Notes under the pieces: generated by a model | What the model saw: the letters and a program-made list of their open reading frames with translations, nothing else | What the model was told of the DNA's origin: nothing | Databases searched by the model: none | Assembly (NCBI GenBank): GCA_023390415.1 | Contig: JAEWCW010000205.1 | Coordinates: forward strand, 1-17,591 | Length of the DNA: 17,591 bases | DNA from: Pseudomonadota bacterium | Lineage (GTDB): Bacteria > Pseudomonadota > Alphaproteobacteria > Sphingomonadales > Sphingomonadaceae | Reading direction: 5' to 3' | Shown: one piece after another, positions 1-6,416 of the stretch | Layout of the letters: each line of letters begins with the position of its first letter | Position numbering within the stretch: position 1 is the first letter of the stretch | Made by a program: the position numbers and the translations under genes

Positions 1-1245
1 GGCGTCGATCAGGCCGCGGCGGAGGAGCCCGCCAACGCGGGCGGCGCGCCGCCGCCGCCCGGCAGCGGCGGCGAGCAGCCGCCGGTGGACGCCGACGCCC
101 AGACCCTGCTCGGCTATATCCACACCAGCTACCTGATGGGGATCGCCCGCGAGAAAGCGGTGCGCGACCTGATGCGCTGGCTGATGATGCGCTTCTGGAG
201 CGCGAATATCTTCATCATCGCCATCCTGTTCGTGCTCTGGATCCTGGTCGGGTGGACGGCACCGCAATTCGTGAACCTGACCGGTCTCGTCGTCGGCCTG
301 TTCTTCATCGCCGCGGTCGGCCGGATCGGCGCGACGATGAGCGTCGTCCAGAGGCTCCAGCGCGCCGTCTCCAGCAACGTGCTGGCGACCGACCCAATCC
401 TCGAGCTGACGCGGCTCAGGACGGGCAAGAACGGAATCAACCTGGCTCTGTTCAGCGGCGGCGTGTTCGCCCTGCTGATGTACAGCGTCTTCGCCAGCGG
501 CATTCCGACGATGATCGGCTTTGACGACGGCCTCGCGCCGTCGCTCGCCGTTGCCGAGCAGAATGCCCGCAACGTGACCCGGAGGGAGGAGCTTGCAGCA
601 GCCGGGCAGCGGGTCGCCGAGGCTCAGGTCGGCCTGACCACGGCCGAGGAGCGCCTGCGGCAGGCGCGCGCACCCGCAGAGCCGGCCGCGGGATCGCCGG
701 CACCGACCGCGCCGCAACCGGAATCGACGACCCAACCCAACGAACCGGCCACGACGACGGAGTCGGTCACGCCTGACGTCGCCACGGCGGAGCAGGCCGT
801 GCGAGATGCACGTGCGCGGCTGGCAGACGCCAATGCCCGGCTGGACGCCATTGCGACCGCCCATGCCGAGAGCGACGAGCTGGAAGCGGCAGCCGCCAAC
901 CCGCCGCCGGAAGATCGTGACAAGCCTGCCAGCGAGCCCGCGTCGCAGCCGGCCGGCCCGCAACCGGGCGCCCTGCGACGCTTCGGCATCTGGCTGTTCG
1001 GCGAGTCCGCCACCGGGGACGCGACGTCGCCGCCGCAGTGCAAGGCGTCCGACCGGCGCTGCGATCCCTTCATCCAGCTTTCGGAAGCGCTCGGTTTCGC
1101 GGGCCGGACCGACTTCTTCAAGCTCCTGATCTGGGCGTTCCTGGCCGGATTCGCCGAGCGCCTGGTGCCCGACGTGCTCGACACGATCTCCAATCGCGGC
1201 CGGCGCCGCCGGCGCCGTGACGAGGAGGATGAAGAGCGCGGCTGA
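1..1245 (+). CDS. Unrecognised multi-pass membrane protein with coiled-coil region (5' end outside window)
   Basis: The frame is open from base 1, so the gene probably starts upstream of the window. A GTG at 85 is possible but has no clear ribosome site and follows a low-complexity Pro/Gly/Ala stretch. Numbering from that GTG, hydrophobic segments lie at about residues 38-80 (probably two passes) and 117-145. An Ala/Glu/Arg-rich stretch with coiled-coil character follows at about 150-200 and 235-275, interrupted by a Pro/Thr-rich linker. A final hydrophobic segment at about 340-360 contains AGFAERLVPDVL, and the protein ends in a run of six Arg followed by acidic residues. Two Cys at about 319 and 325 sit in the loop before the last segment. 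No catalytic motif is visible. I do not recognise the family; a membrane scaffold or sensor is only a guess. The reading frame is real: codon usage matches its neighbours. Confidence 0.8.
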   Translation, partial: GVDQAAAEEPANAGGAPPPPGSGGEQPPVDADAQTLLGYIHTSYLMGIAREKAVRDLMRWLMMRFWSANIFIIAILFVLWILVGWTAPQFVNLTGLVVGLFFIAAVGRIGATMSVVQRLQRAVSSNVLATDPILELTRLRTGKNGINLALFSGGVFALLMYSVFASGIPTMIGFDDGLAPSLAVAEQNARNVTRREELAAAGQRVAEAQVGLTTAEERLRQARAPAEPAAGSPAPTAPQPESTTQPNEPATTTESVTPDVATAEQAVRDARARLADANARLDAIATAHAESDELEAAAANPPPEDRDKPASEPASQPAGPQPGALRRFGIWLFGESATGDATSPPQCKASDRRCDPFIQLSEALGFAGRTDFFKLLIWAFLAGFAERLVPDVLDTISNRGRRRRRRDEEDEERG

Positions 1246-1281
1246 CTTGTCGGCGGGGCCGGCGAGGCGCAGACTCCCAGG

Positions 1282-1776
1282 ATGCGACTCGGCAGGCGTG
1301 CCTTCATCGGGCTCGGGGTCGCCGGCCTCGCGGGCGGCGGCCTGCTGCTGTGGCGCATCAGCGAGGCTGGAGCGGTGCCGGATGCAGGCTTCGCATTCCG
1401 GCTCAGCGATGCTGAATGGCGGCGGCGCCTGTCGCCCGAGGCCTATCGCGTGCTCCGCCGAGGCGCGACCGAACGCTCGGGCTCCAGCCCTCTCGACCGC
1501 GAGCATCGCCGCGGCACATTCCGCTGCGCCGGTTGCGACCTGCCGCTCTATTCCGCGGCCGACAAATATGACAGCGGCACCGGCTGGCCGAGCTTCGTCC
1601 GGCCGCTTCAGAACGCGGTGCGTACCCGCCCCGACAATTCGCTGCTGATGCACCGCACAGAGGTCCATTGCCGCCGCTGCGGCGGTCATCTCGGCCACGT
1701 CTTCGACGACGGCCCGCCGCCGACCGGGCAGCGATGGTGCATGAACGGCGCGGCGCTGCGCTTCGTCCCGGCCTAG
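1282..1776 (+). CDS. msrB: Peptide-methionine (R)-S-oxide reductase, exported by a twin-arginine signal
   Basis: MsrB reduces the R epimer of methionine sulfoxide in proteins and so repairs oxidative damage. The 164-aa product has the two zinc-binding CxxC pairs (C82/C85 and C130/C133), the GTGWPSF motif at 99-105, HLGHVFDDGP at 136-145, and the catalytic cysteine C153 in RWCMNGAALRF. The N-terminus carries GRRAFIG followed by a hydrophobic Gly/Ala/Leu stretch, which reads as a Tat signal, so the enzyme probably acts in the periplasm or as an inner-membrane-anchored form. The ATG at 1282 is the only start that retains the signal; its ribosome site is weak. Its stop codon overlaps the stop of the convergent pdeM. 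No msrA or dedicated electron donor is adjacent. Confidence 0.95.
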   Translation: MRLGRRAFIGLGVAGLAGGGLLLWRISEAGAVPDAGFAFRLSDAEWRRRLSPEAYRVLRRGATERSGSSPLDREHRRGTFRCAGCDLPLYSAADKYDSGTGWPSFVRPLQNAVRTRPDNSLLMHRTEVHCRRCGGHLGHVFDDGPPPTGQRWCMNGAALRFVPA

Positions 1777-1780
1777 GCCG
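1769..1780. repeat. 12-bp perfect palindrome containing both stop codons of msrB and pdeM
   Basis: CGGCCTAGGCCG is self-complementary. Its central CTAG supplies TAG to msrB on the plus strand (1774-1776) and TAG to pdeM on the minus strand (1775-1773). A second, wider inverted pair flanks it (TCCCGG at 1766-1771 and CCGGGA at 1784-1789). It could act as a bidirectional 3'-end hairpin, but there is no T-tract. Confidence 0.6.
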
Positions 1781-2435
1781 CGACCGGGAATCTCAGCAGA
1801 CGGTCCTGGAGTGGAACCAGCGCCTCGGCCCTCGGCCCGACCGCGCGGACGATCTCGGGATGATGCGCGTCGAGGCCGCCAGTGAGTGAGCCGAAGGCGG
1901 GGAGGATCAGCTTGCTTGTCGTGGCCACGAAGCAGCGGCGGGAAATGTGCCGGCCGCGATGGGTGAGGCGGAGCTTGGGATGGAAATGGCCGCTGAGCTC
2001 CGGCCTTGTCTCGGCGGGATCGGCCTCGTGGCGGAGGACGAGGCCGTCCACCTCCGCCTCCTCGACGATGTCGCCGCCGCAATGATCGGCGAAGCCGGGA
2101 TCGTGATTGCCGGTGATCCAGGTCCAGCGCGTCGAAGCGGTGAGCGCGGTCAGCAATTCGCGCGCCTTGGCGGGGAGGCGGTCGCAGCCGTGGCGATCAT
2201 GGAAACTGTCGCCCAGGCACCAGATCTCACGCGCGCCGGTCAAGACGGCGATGGCGGTCAGGTCGGCGAGCGTTGCCATCGAATCATAGGGCGGGAGCAT
2301 CTGGCCGAGGCGCGCGAACCAGCTCGCTTTCTCAAGGTGGAGATCGGCGACGAGCAGAGCCTCGCGCGCGGGCCAGTAGAGCGCGCCCTGCGGCAGCGCG
2401 ACCAGCTCGACCCCTGAGAACGTAAAGCGAACCAT
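1773..2435 (-). CDS. pdeM: Ligase-associated DNA damage response endonuclease PdeM-like metallophosphoesterase
   Basis: This 220-aa calcineurin-like phosphoesterase has the ordered metal-binding motifs DLHLEK (31-36), GDSFHD (75-80), GNHD (109-112) and GHFHP (149-153). The spacing and the sequence around LPPYDS match the PdeM family. That family is normally encoded beside an ATP-dependent DNA ligase, an Lhr-type helicase and a ligase-associated exonuclease. None of those partners is visible here, so the symbol rests on motif resemblance. The ATG at 2435 was chosen because it puts the first beta strand (MVRFTFSG) at the expected distance from DLHLEK; the frame stays open far upstream but that extension is shadow sequence. 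It overlaps msrB tail to tail by 4 bp. Confidence 0.88.
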   Translation of the reverse strand: MVRFTFSGVELVALPQGALYWPAREALLVADLHLEKASWFARLGQMLPPYDSMATLADLTAIAVLTGAREIWCLGDSFHDRHGCDRLPAKARELLTALTASTRWTWITGNHDPGFADHCGGDIVEEAEVDGLVLRHEADPAETRPELSGHFHPKLRLTHRGRHISRRCFVATTSKLILPAFGSLTGGLDAHHPEIVRAVGPRAEALVPLQDRLLRFPVAA

Positions 2436-2473
2436 CGCCCGACCTATAGACGGGCGCGGCGCCGGTTCAAGCG

Positions 2474-2635
2474 TCAGCCGCGAACGTTCTGGCTGTCGAC
2501 GCCGACCACGGTCTGGGCCGCCGCGGTCGCTGCCTGGAGCGCGCCCGGCTGGGTCGCGAAGAAGATCAAGGCGCCGACGGCGAAGCCCTGTCCGACGAGG
2601 GCGAAAGGATGGGTGAATCTGCGGAGCGCGGCCAT
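2474..2635 (-). CDS. Small hypothetical membrane peptide, 53 aa
   Basis: This short frame starts at the ATG at 2635 (MAALRRFTHPFALVG) and ends with TGA at 2474-2476. It fits neatly between MgtC (stop 2675) and pdeM (start 2435) on the same strand. Almost every third codon position is G or C, which supports real coding. Residues about 10-32 are hydrophobic and could form one membrane segment, followed by an Ala/Thr/Val-rich tail ending GVDSQNVRG. No family is recognised and no strong ribosome site is seen. Confidence 0.55.
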   Translation of the reverse strand: MAALRRFTHPFALVGQGFAVGALIFFATQPGALQAATAAAQTVVGVDSQNVRG

Positions 2636-2674
2636 GTCCGAAAAGTGCCGCGAACAGGGTAAACGGGAGATGAA

Positions 2675-3175
2675 TTATCTTGCCCCGGCTTCGTCCCCAT
2701 CGTTCGATTCGTCGCGCTTTTCGGTCGGAAGATAGCGTTCGAAAAGCTTGAGGCCGACGAGCAGGGCCAGTGCGAGCACCGCGCCGACCACCACCACGCG
2801 ATATTGGCCGCATCCACAGGCGATGCCGATCGCCGCGGCGATCCAGATATTGGCCGCCGTCGTCATGTTGCGCACGGTGCCGCCGCGCACGAAGATGATG
2901 CCGGCGGCAATGAACCCGATTGCCTGGCTCAGCCCCTGGATCGCGCGCAGCGGATCGGGCGCGACATCCTCGCCGCGGAGCTGGACGTAGAGCATCAGCG
3001 ACGAGACCATGATCATGGCCGAGCTCAGCGAGACCAGAGCATGGGTGCGCAGACCCGCATCGTGCCCCCGCATCTCGCGGTCCAACCCAAGCAGGAGGCC
3101 GAGCGCGGCGGCGAGGCCCAGGCGGAGAATCATCTCCGTCCAGGAGAAGAGAGCGAGCGGATCGGCGTCGAGCAT
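2675..3175 (-). CDS. MgtC/SapB family membrane protein
   Basis: The 166-aa product has the MgtC/SapB N-terminal membrane domain. A first helix runs into GLLLGLDREMRGHDAGLRTH (26-45), the family signature. It is followed by a helix around 46-65, GFIAAGIIF (87-95), then NMTTAANIWIAAAIGIACG (103-121) and a last helix at 126-144. The charged C-terminal tail of about 20 residues replaces the ACT-like domain of enteric MgtC, so it belongs to the short SapB-type group. Members are linked to magnesium limitation and membrane energetics, but the function of short forms is poorly defined. It is the first gene of a minus-strand group with the 53-aa peptide and pdeM. Confidence 0.9.
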   Translation of the reverse strand: MLDADPLALFSWTEMILRLGLAAALGLLLGLDREMRGHDAGLRTHALVSLSSAMIMVSSLMLYVQLRGEDVAPDPLRAIQGLSQAIGFIAAGIIFVRGGTVRNMTTAANIWIAAAIGIACGCGQYRVVVVGAVLALALLVGLKLFERYLPTEKRDESNDGDEAGAR

Positions 3176-3191
3176 CGATCGTGGTTAGGGC

Positions 3192-3218
3192 GCGCCGGCA
3201 ATCCCGTCCAGCCGGCGC
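3192..3218. repeat. Inverted repeat in divergent intergenic region, 8-bp arms
   Basis: GCGCCGGC (3192-3199) and GCCGGCGC (3211-3218) are perfect inverted arms with an 11-nt spacer. They lie in the 99 bp between the divergent MgtC and zinc-ribbon genes. A TTGACT at 3221-3226 that could be a -35 element directly follows, although no convincing -10 is seen 16-18 bp downstream. It could be an operator, but GC-rich chance repeats are common in this genome. Confidence 0.35.
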
Positions 3219-3274
3219 CATTGACTCGCCGCCGCCGAAATGATCGGTTGGCTGCAGATACAAGGGGGATAGCC

Positions 3275-3988
3275 ATGAACCAGTGCACCAATTGCGGCGC
3301 CGTGCTCGAGCCCGGCGCGACGACCTGCCCGGCCTGTGGGACCCCGGTCCTCGCGGCCGAGACGCCGGCAAGCCCAGCCGCAGCCGCCGCACCGAGCGAA
3401 GCTGCGACGGTCGGAGGGACCTCCACCTCGACGCTGATGAACCTGGCGCGCGGGGCCAAGGGCATTGCGCTCGCCTGCTTCCTCCTGCCCTGGGTCACGG
3501 TCTCCTGCGCCGGTACGCCGCTGGTGCGAATGACCGGCCTTCAGCTTGCGACGGGCCAGGTCTCGCCGATCTCCAATCCTGGCGCGGGCATGCCCGGCGC
3601 GCCGCAGGCGCCGTCGCTCGAGAATTTCACTCGGGGGACGGAGGGCGACATCTTCGTGATGATCGCTGCTGCGCTGATCGTGATCGGCCTCGTCCTGCTG
3701 TTCGTGCTTCCGCGTCGCACTGCCGCTCTCGCCGGCATGGCAACCTCGGCCGCGGCGATCCTGGTCGCCGGCTATGACGTGCTCGTCCGGATCAAGGGCG
3801 CGGTCAGCGAGGCGATGCGCCAGGGCAGCGCATCGAGCAGCGCATCGAGCGCATCCGAGCGTCAGATGGAACAGCAATTCGCCCAGATGATCTCGATCGA
3901 CGCTTCGATCGGCTTCTGGCTGACCATCCTCGCTCTGATCGCGGCCATCGTCATGCTCAAGATGGTCCACGGCCGAGCCGCGACCTAG
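3275..3988 (+). CDS. Zinc-ribbon multi-pass membrane protein, function unknown
   Basis: The 237-aa product opens with a zinc ribbon whose two CxxC pairs are C4/C7 and C18/C21 (MNQCTNCGAV, TTCPACG). An Ala/Pro/Ser-rich linker follows, then four hydrophobic segments at about 63-79, 126-148, 150-172 and 210-232. A Ser/Ala-rich segment followed by a Glu/Gln/Met-rich stretch (SERQMEQQFAQMI) lies between the last two. The ATG at 3275 is set by a GGGGG ribosome site about 7 bases upstream. Such zinc-ribbon membrane proteins are widespread and mostly uncharacterised. The stop lies 4 bp from the stop of the convergent exbD. I assign no function. Confidence 0.85.
   Translation: MNQCTNCGAVLEPGATTCPACGTPVLAAETPASPAAAAAPSEAATVGGTSTSTLMNLARGAKGIALACFLLPWVTVSCAGTPLVRMTGLQLATGQVSPISNPGAGMPGAPQAPSLENFTRGTEGDIFVMIAAALIVIGLVLLFVLPRRTAALAGMATSAAAILVAGYDVLVRIKGAVSEAMRQGSASSSASSASERQMEQQFAQMISIDASIGFWLTILALIAAIVMLKMVHGRAAT
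3826..3849 (+). repeat. Perfect 12-bp tandem duplication inside the zinc-ribbon gene
   Basis: CAGCGCATCGAG occurs twice back to back (3826-3837, 3838-3849), followed by a degenerate third copy at 3850-3859. It is in frame and encodes a repeated Ser-Ala-Ser-Ser motif in the loop before the last membrane segment. The length of this loop could vary between strains by slippage. Confidence 0.8.
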
Positions 3989-3992
3989 GGGG

Positions 3993-4412
3993 TCAGTCCA
4001 GCGCGCCGGCGAAACGCTGCTGGCCGACGAAGCCGAGCCGGATGATTCCGGCGCGGCGGACCGCGGCCAGCGTCTCGTCGAACCGCTCATAGCGGGTCTC
4101 GTCATGCGCGTTCATGTGCAGCACCGGCTGCGCGGGATCGGCCGCTAGGGCGACGAGGCGGGGCGTGAGCTCCGCTGCAGCGATCGCCTGCCCGTCCCAA
4201 TAGAGGCGCCCGGCGGCGTCGAGGTCGAGGCGGTGGACGGGCGGCGGCGCAGGCGGCGTCGGCCCCGGTCCCGGAAGATCGACCGGCACCTTGTGGCTCG
4301 CCACCGGCACGACGAGGATGAACATGATCAGGAGCACGAGCATGACGTCCACCAGGGGCGTGGTGTTGATCTCGGCGATGGGCTGGGCGTCGTCGTAAAC
4401 GGAAGCGGCCAT
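3993..4412 (-). CDS. exbD: ExbD/TolR-family biopolymer transport protein
   Basis: ExbD works with ExbB as a proton-driven motor that energises TonB in the inner membrane. The 139-aa product has the family signature INTTPLVDVMLVLLIMF (15-31), with the essential membrane aspartate at D22. A Pro-rich linker (48-58) leads into a periplasmic domain ending in FDETLAAVRRAGIIRLGFV. The ATG at 4412 is preceded by GAGGAGAG about 7 bases upstream; an in-frame TTG at 4433 lies between this ribosome site and the -10 element and is not used. No exbB or tonB is adjacent, so this is an orphan subunit here. It converges on the zinc-ribbon gene, with 4 bp between stops. Confidence 0.92.
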   Translation of the reverse strand: MAASVYDDAQPIAEINTTPLVDVMLVLLIMFILVVPVASHKVPVDLPGPGPTPPAPPPVHRLDLDAAGRLYWDGQAIAAAELTPRLVALAADPAQPVLHMNAHDETRYERFDETLAAVRRAGIIRLGFVGQQRFAGALD

Positions 4413-4443
4413 GGACACTCTCCTCACTGACAAGCGACGTTAT

Positions 4444-4449
4444 ATTATA
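4444..4449 (-). promoter_or_regulatory. Probable -10 element upstream of exbD
   Basis: Read on the minus strand, the sequence is a perfect TATAAT in an AT-rich patch that stands out from the GC-rich surroundings. It lies 31 bp upstream of the exbD ATG, between exbD and the ABM gene. No good -35 hexamer is found 16-18 bp upstream (GAGCCT at 17 bp), so it may need an activator or be read by another sigma factor. Confidence 0.45.
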
Positions 4450-4484
4450 ACTCTTCCGCCATGAAAAGGCTCCCGGGCTGCGTC

Positions 4485-4826
4485 CTATTCTCCTTCGCGC
4501 TGGAATGCCGATGCGCGGTCGACCCGCGCCACCCGCACCGCATAATGCGCATACCAGTCGCGTCGGCCGCGACCCTGGACCACGACATGCTCGGCATGGC
4601 GGCGCCAAGCGGCGATCGATTCGAGATCGGCCCAGTAGCTGACCGTGATGCCGACGCCCTCGCGCGCCGATTCGACGCCGAGGAAACCGGGCATGGTCGC
4701 CGCGAGCTCCACCATCCTCTCGGCCGCGTCGCCATAGCCATCGTCCAGATCGGTCCGAAGCGAGGTGAAGATCACCGCATAATAAGGCGGCTCGGGAGTC
4801 CGCGCGATCGGTTCGGGCTCGAGCAT
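4485..4826 (-). CDS. Antibiotic biosynthesis monooxygenase (ABM) domain protein
   Basis: The 113-aa product matches the small ABM ferredoxin-like fold. Visible parts are YYAVIFTSLRTD (15-26), RMVELAATMPGFLGVESAR (37-55), GITVSYW (59-65), then W73 and H77 and the closing RDWYAHYAVRVARV. The family includes haem-degrading and quinone-modifying enzymes as well as many small dimeric proteins of unknown role, and this particular subgroup (PGFLGVESAR, WYxxY) is common in Proteobacteria without a proven substrate. The ATG at 4826 starts just before the conserved domain. It diverges from the NDUFS4-like gene and lies upstream of exbD, which has its own -10. Confidence 0.85.
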   Translation of the reverse strand: MLEPEPIARTPEPPYYAVIFTSLRTDLDDGYGDAAERMVELAATMPGFLGVESAREGVGITVSYWADLESIAAWRRHAEHVVVQGRGRRDWYAHYAVRVARVDRASAFQREGE

Positions 4827-4924
4827 GGGCGGAGACTGGCATCATGGCGGGTGCCCGGCAACCGGCACGGGCTTGATTCCGCCTCGCGCTTCGGCCACTC
4901 CGCGCCGCGGAAGGACGATCGACA

Positions 4925-5203
4925 ATGGCCGCACGCATCTACCAGCGCTATCGCAATGCCATGCAGGCGGGCCGCGCCCTCAAGGACGAGTGGGTGCTGG
5001 AGTTCGAATCCAAGTCGCCGCGCAGGGCAGATCCGCTGACCGGCTGGGCCGGCGGCGGCGACACCGCCTCGCAGGTCCAGATCGTCTTCCAGTCCGCCGA
5101 GGAAGCGCGGGCCTATGCCGAGCGCGAGGGCATTCACTACCATCTCGTTCCCGGCGCCCAGCCGAAGCTGAAGCTCCAGTCCTACGCCGACAATTTCAGA
5201 TAG
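4925..5203 (+). CDS. Complex I accessory subunit, NDUFS4-like (ETC complex I subunit conserved region)
   Basis: The 92-aa product is a compact bacterial form of the 18-kDa accessory subunit of NADH:ubiquinone oxidoreductase. Signature parts are MQAGRALKDEWVLEFE (13-28), DPLTGWAGGGDT (36-47), a helix SAEEARAYAEREGI (57-70), and the C-terminal QSYADNFR that closes the family. Alphaproteobacteria carry this subunit away from the main nuo operon, as here. It sits at the peripheral arm in the cytoplasm. The ATG at 4925 begins the conserved region directly. Its 3' end overlaps the convergent NUDIX gene by 22 bp. Confidence 0.92.
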   Translation: MAARIYQRYRNAMQAGRALKDEWVLEFESKSPRRADPLTGWAGGGDTASQVQIVFQSAEEARAYAEREGIHYHLVPGAQPKLKLQSYADNFR

Positions 5204-5739
5204 TCGCCGCCGAGGAAGATTAGCAGCTTGGCGTCGACTGCGACGCCGTCCGCGCGCTTGGCCTCGACGAAAGCCGGCAGGTCCTTCAGCGCGACGCGGT
5301 GGACCATGATGTCCTCGCCCGCCACGCCGCCGCCATTCCCGACCCTCGTCAGCCCCTCGGCGCGGAGCAGGGTGAAGCCTTCCGCGGACATGCCCGACGA
5401 GGCGTAGAAGCGGCCGAGCTCGACCATCCGCTCGGCCCGGTAGCCGGTTTCCTCCTCCAGCTCGCGCAGGGCTGCGACCGAAGCCTCCTCGCCTTCCGCC
5501 TCGTCGCCGACGAGGCCGGCAGGGAGTTCGAGGCAGCGGCTCTGGATCGGCACGCGATATTGCTCGACCAGGATCGCGTGCCTGTCCTGAGCTTCGCCGA
5601 AGGGGCCGTCGTCGATCGCGACGATGACTGCCGCGCTGACACCGCGGGTGCGCGCGACATATTCCCATTTGCCGCGGCGCTTGGCCGCGATGAAGCGACC
5701 TTCCCAGGTCGTCTCTTCCTCGCCCTCGTCCCCGCTCAC
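5182..5739 (-). CDS. NUDIX hydrolase, ADP-ribose pyrophosphatase-like
   Basis: The 185-aa product has a perfect NUDIX box fitting GX5EX7REUXEEXGU: G78, E84, R92-E93-L94, E96-E97, G99. Flanking features such as ILVEQYRVPIQSRCLELPAG before the box and RFYASSGMSAEGFTLLRA after it fit ADP-ribose/nucleoside diphosphate-sugar pyrophosphatases. The start is a GTG at 5739 that shares GTGA with the stop of the upstream TPM gene, so it is probably translationally coupled and is the last gene of the LemA/TPM cassette. The substrate cannot be decided from sequence. Confidence 0.92.
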   Translation of the reverse strand: MSGDEGEEETTWEGRFIAAKRRGKWEYVARTRGVSAAVIVAIDDGPFGEAQDRHAILVEQYRVPIQSRCLELPAGLVGDEAEGEEASVAALRELEEETGYRAERMVELGRFYASSGMSAEGFTLLRAEGLTRVGNGGGVAGEDIMVHRVALKDLPAFVEAKRADGVAVDAKLLIFLGGDYLKLSA

Positions 5740-6416
5740 AATTCGATCAGCCGGTCCGGGATCTGATTGGGGTCGTCCAGGCTCTTGGGGAGGCAGGTGG
5801 CCAGCACCTCGCCGATGCGGTCGACGGCCTGGGCCATCCCCTCGCCCGGGCGCCCGTCGCGGACATGCTCCACCAGAACCTCCATCGCCTCGCCCCAGAC
5901 TTCCGGCTTCACCTTCGAATGGATCGCCTCGTCGGCGACGATCTCGGCCCGATGCTCGGCGAGCGAGAGATAGAGGAGCACGCCGGTCCTGCCGGAGGTC
6001 TTCTTCTCGGCTGCGACCCGGAACAGCTCCACCGCGCGGCGGCCGACCCGCCGGCTCTTCGTCGCACCGGGGGTCAGGGCCATGCGCAGAGGCATCGAGG
6101 CGAGGACCAGCCGGACCATCAGGAAGGCGGTGATCATCAGCACGAACAGGCCGATCATCACCACCGGCCGGCTGAGTTCCGCATTCCATCCGAGCAGGAG
6201 GGTCGAAAGGTCGTCGATCCACGCCTGGGGCACAGCCGACAGAGCGGCCGGCACGAGCAGCATCGCAAGCACGCCATAATGGAGTGCGACGTCATGATAG
6301 GAATCCGATTTCTCGGCGACGATGGTGACGATCTCGCCGTCGCTGCGGCGCTCGGCGCGGGCTACCGCCTCGGTGACGAGCAGATGGTCCGCTTCGGTGA
6401 ATCGGGTCCGTGCCAT
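5736..6416 (-). CDS. Membrane TPM-domain protein (third TPM of the cassette)
   Basis: The 226-aa product has a split TPM_phosphatase-type domain. Residues 8-40 contain VTEAVARAERRSDGEIVTIV, and two membrane segments follow at about 45-64 and 83-107. The second half of the domain is at 122-205 with VGRRAVELFRVAAEKKT, TGVLLYLSLAEHRAEIVAD and a closing helix GEGMAQAVDRIGEVLA. It lacks a signal peptide, unlike the two TPM proteins upstream. The ATG at 6416 overlaps the stop of the ygcG-like gene in TGATG, so translation is coupled. TPM domains have been linked to membrane-protein quality control and thylakoid phosphatase activity, but the biochemical role in bacteria is not settled. Confidence 0.85.
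   Translation of the reverse strand: MARTRFTEADHLLVTEAVARAERRSDGEIVTIVAEKSDSYHDVALHYGVLAMLLVPAALSAVPQAWIDDLSTLLLGWNAELSRPVVMIGLFVLMITAFLMVRLVLASMPLRMALTPGATKSRRVGRRAVELFRVAAEKKTSGRTGVLLYLSLAEHRAEIVADEAIHSKVKPEVWGEAMEVLVEHVRDGRPGEGMAQAVDRIGEVLATCLPKSLDDPNQIPDRLIEL

Noticed and set aside
3221..3249. Full sigma70 promoter for the zinc-ribbon gene
   Set aside because: TTGACT is a good -35 but nothing resembling a -10 lies 16-18 bp downstream.
2436..3392. Upstream extension of the pdeM frame to 539 codons
   Set aside because: The added part is antisense or out of frame to MgtC and the 53-aa peptide and has no phosphoesterase features.
4848..4872. Imperfect hairpin (GTGCC/GGCAC) between the ABM and NDUFS4-like genes
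   Set aside because: The stem is short and interrupted, and no promoter or terminator sign accompanies it.
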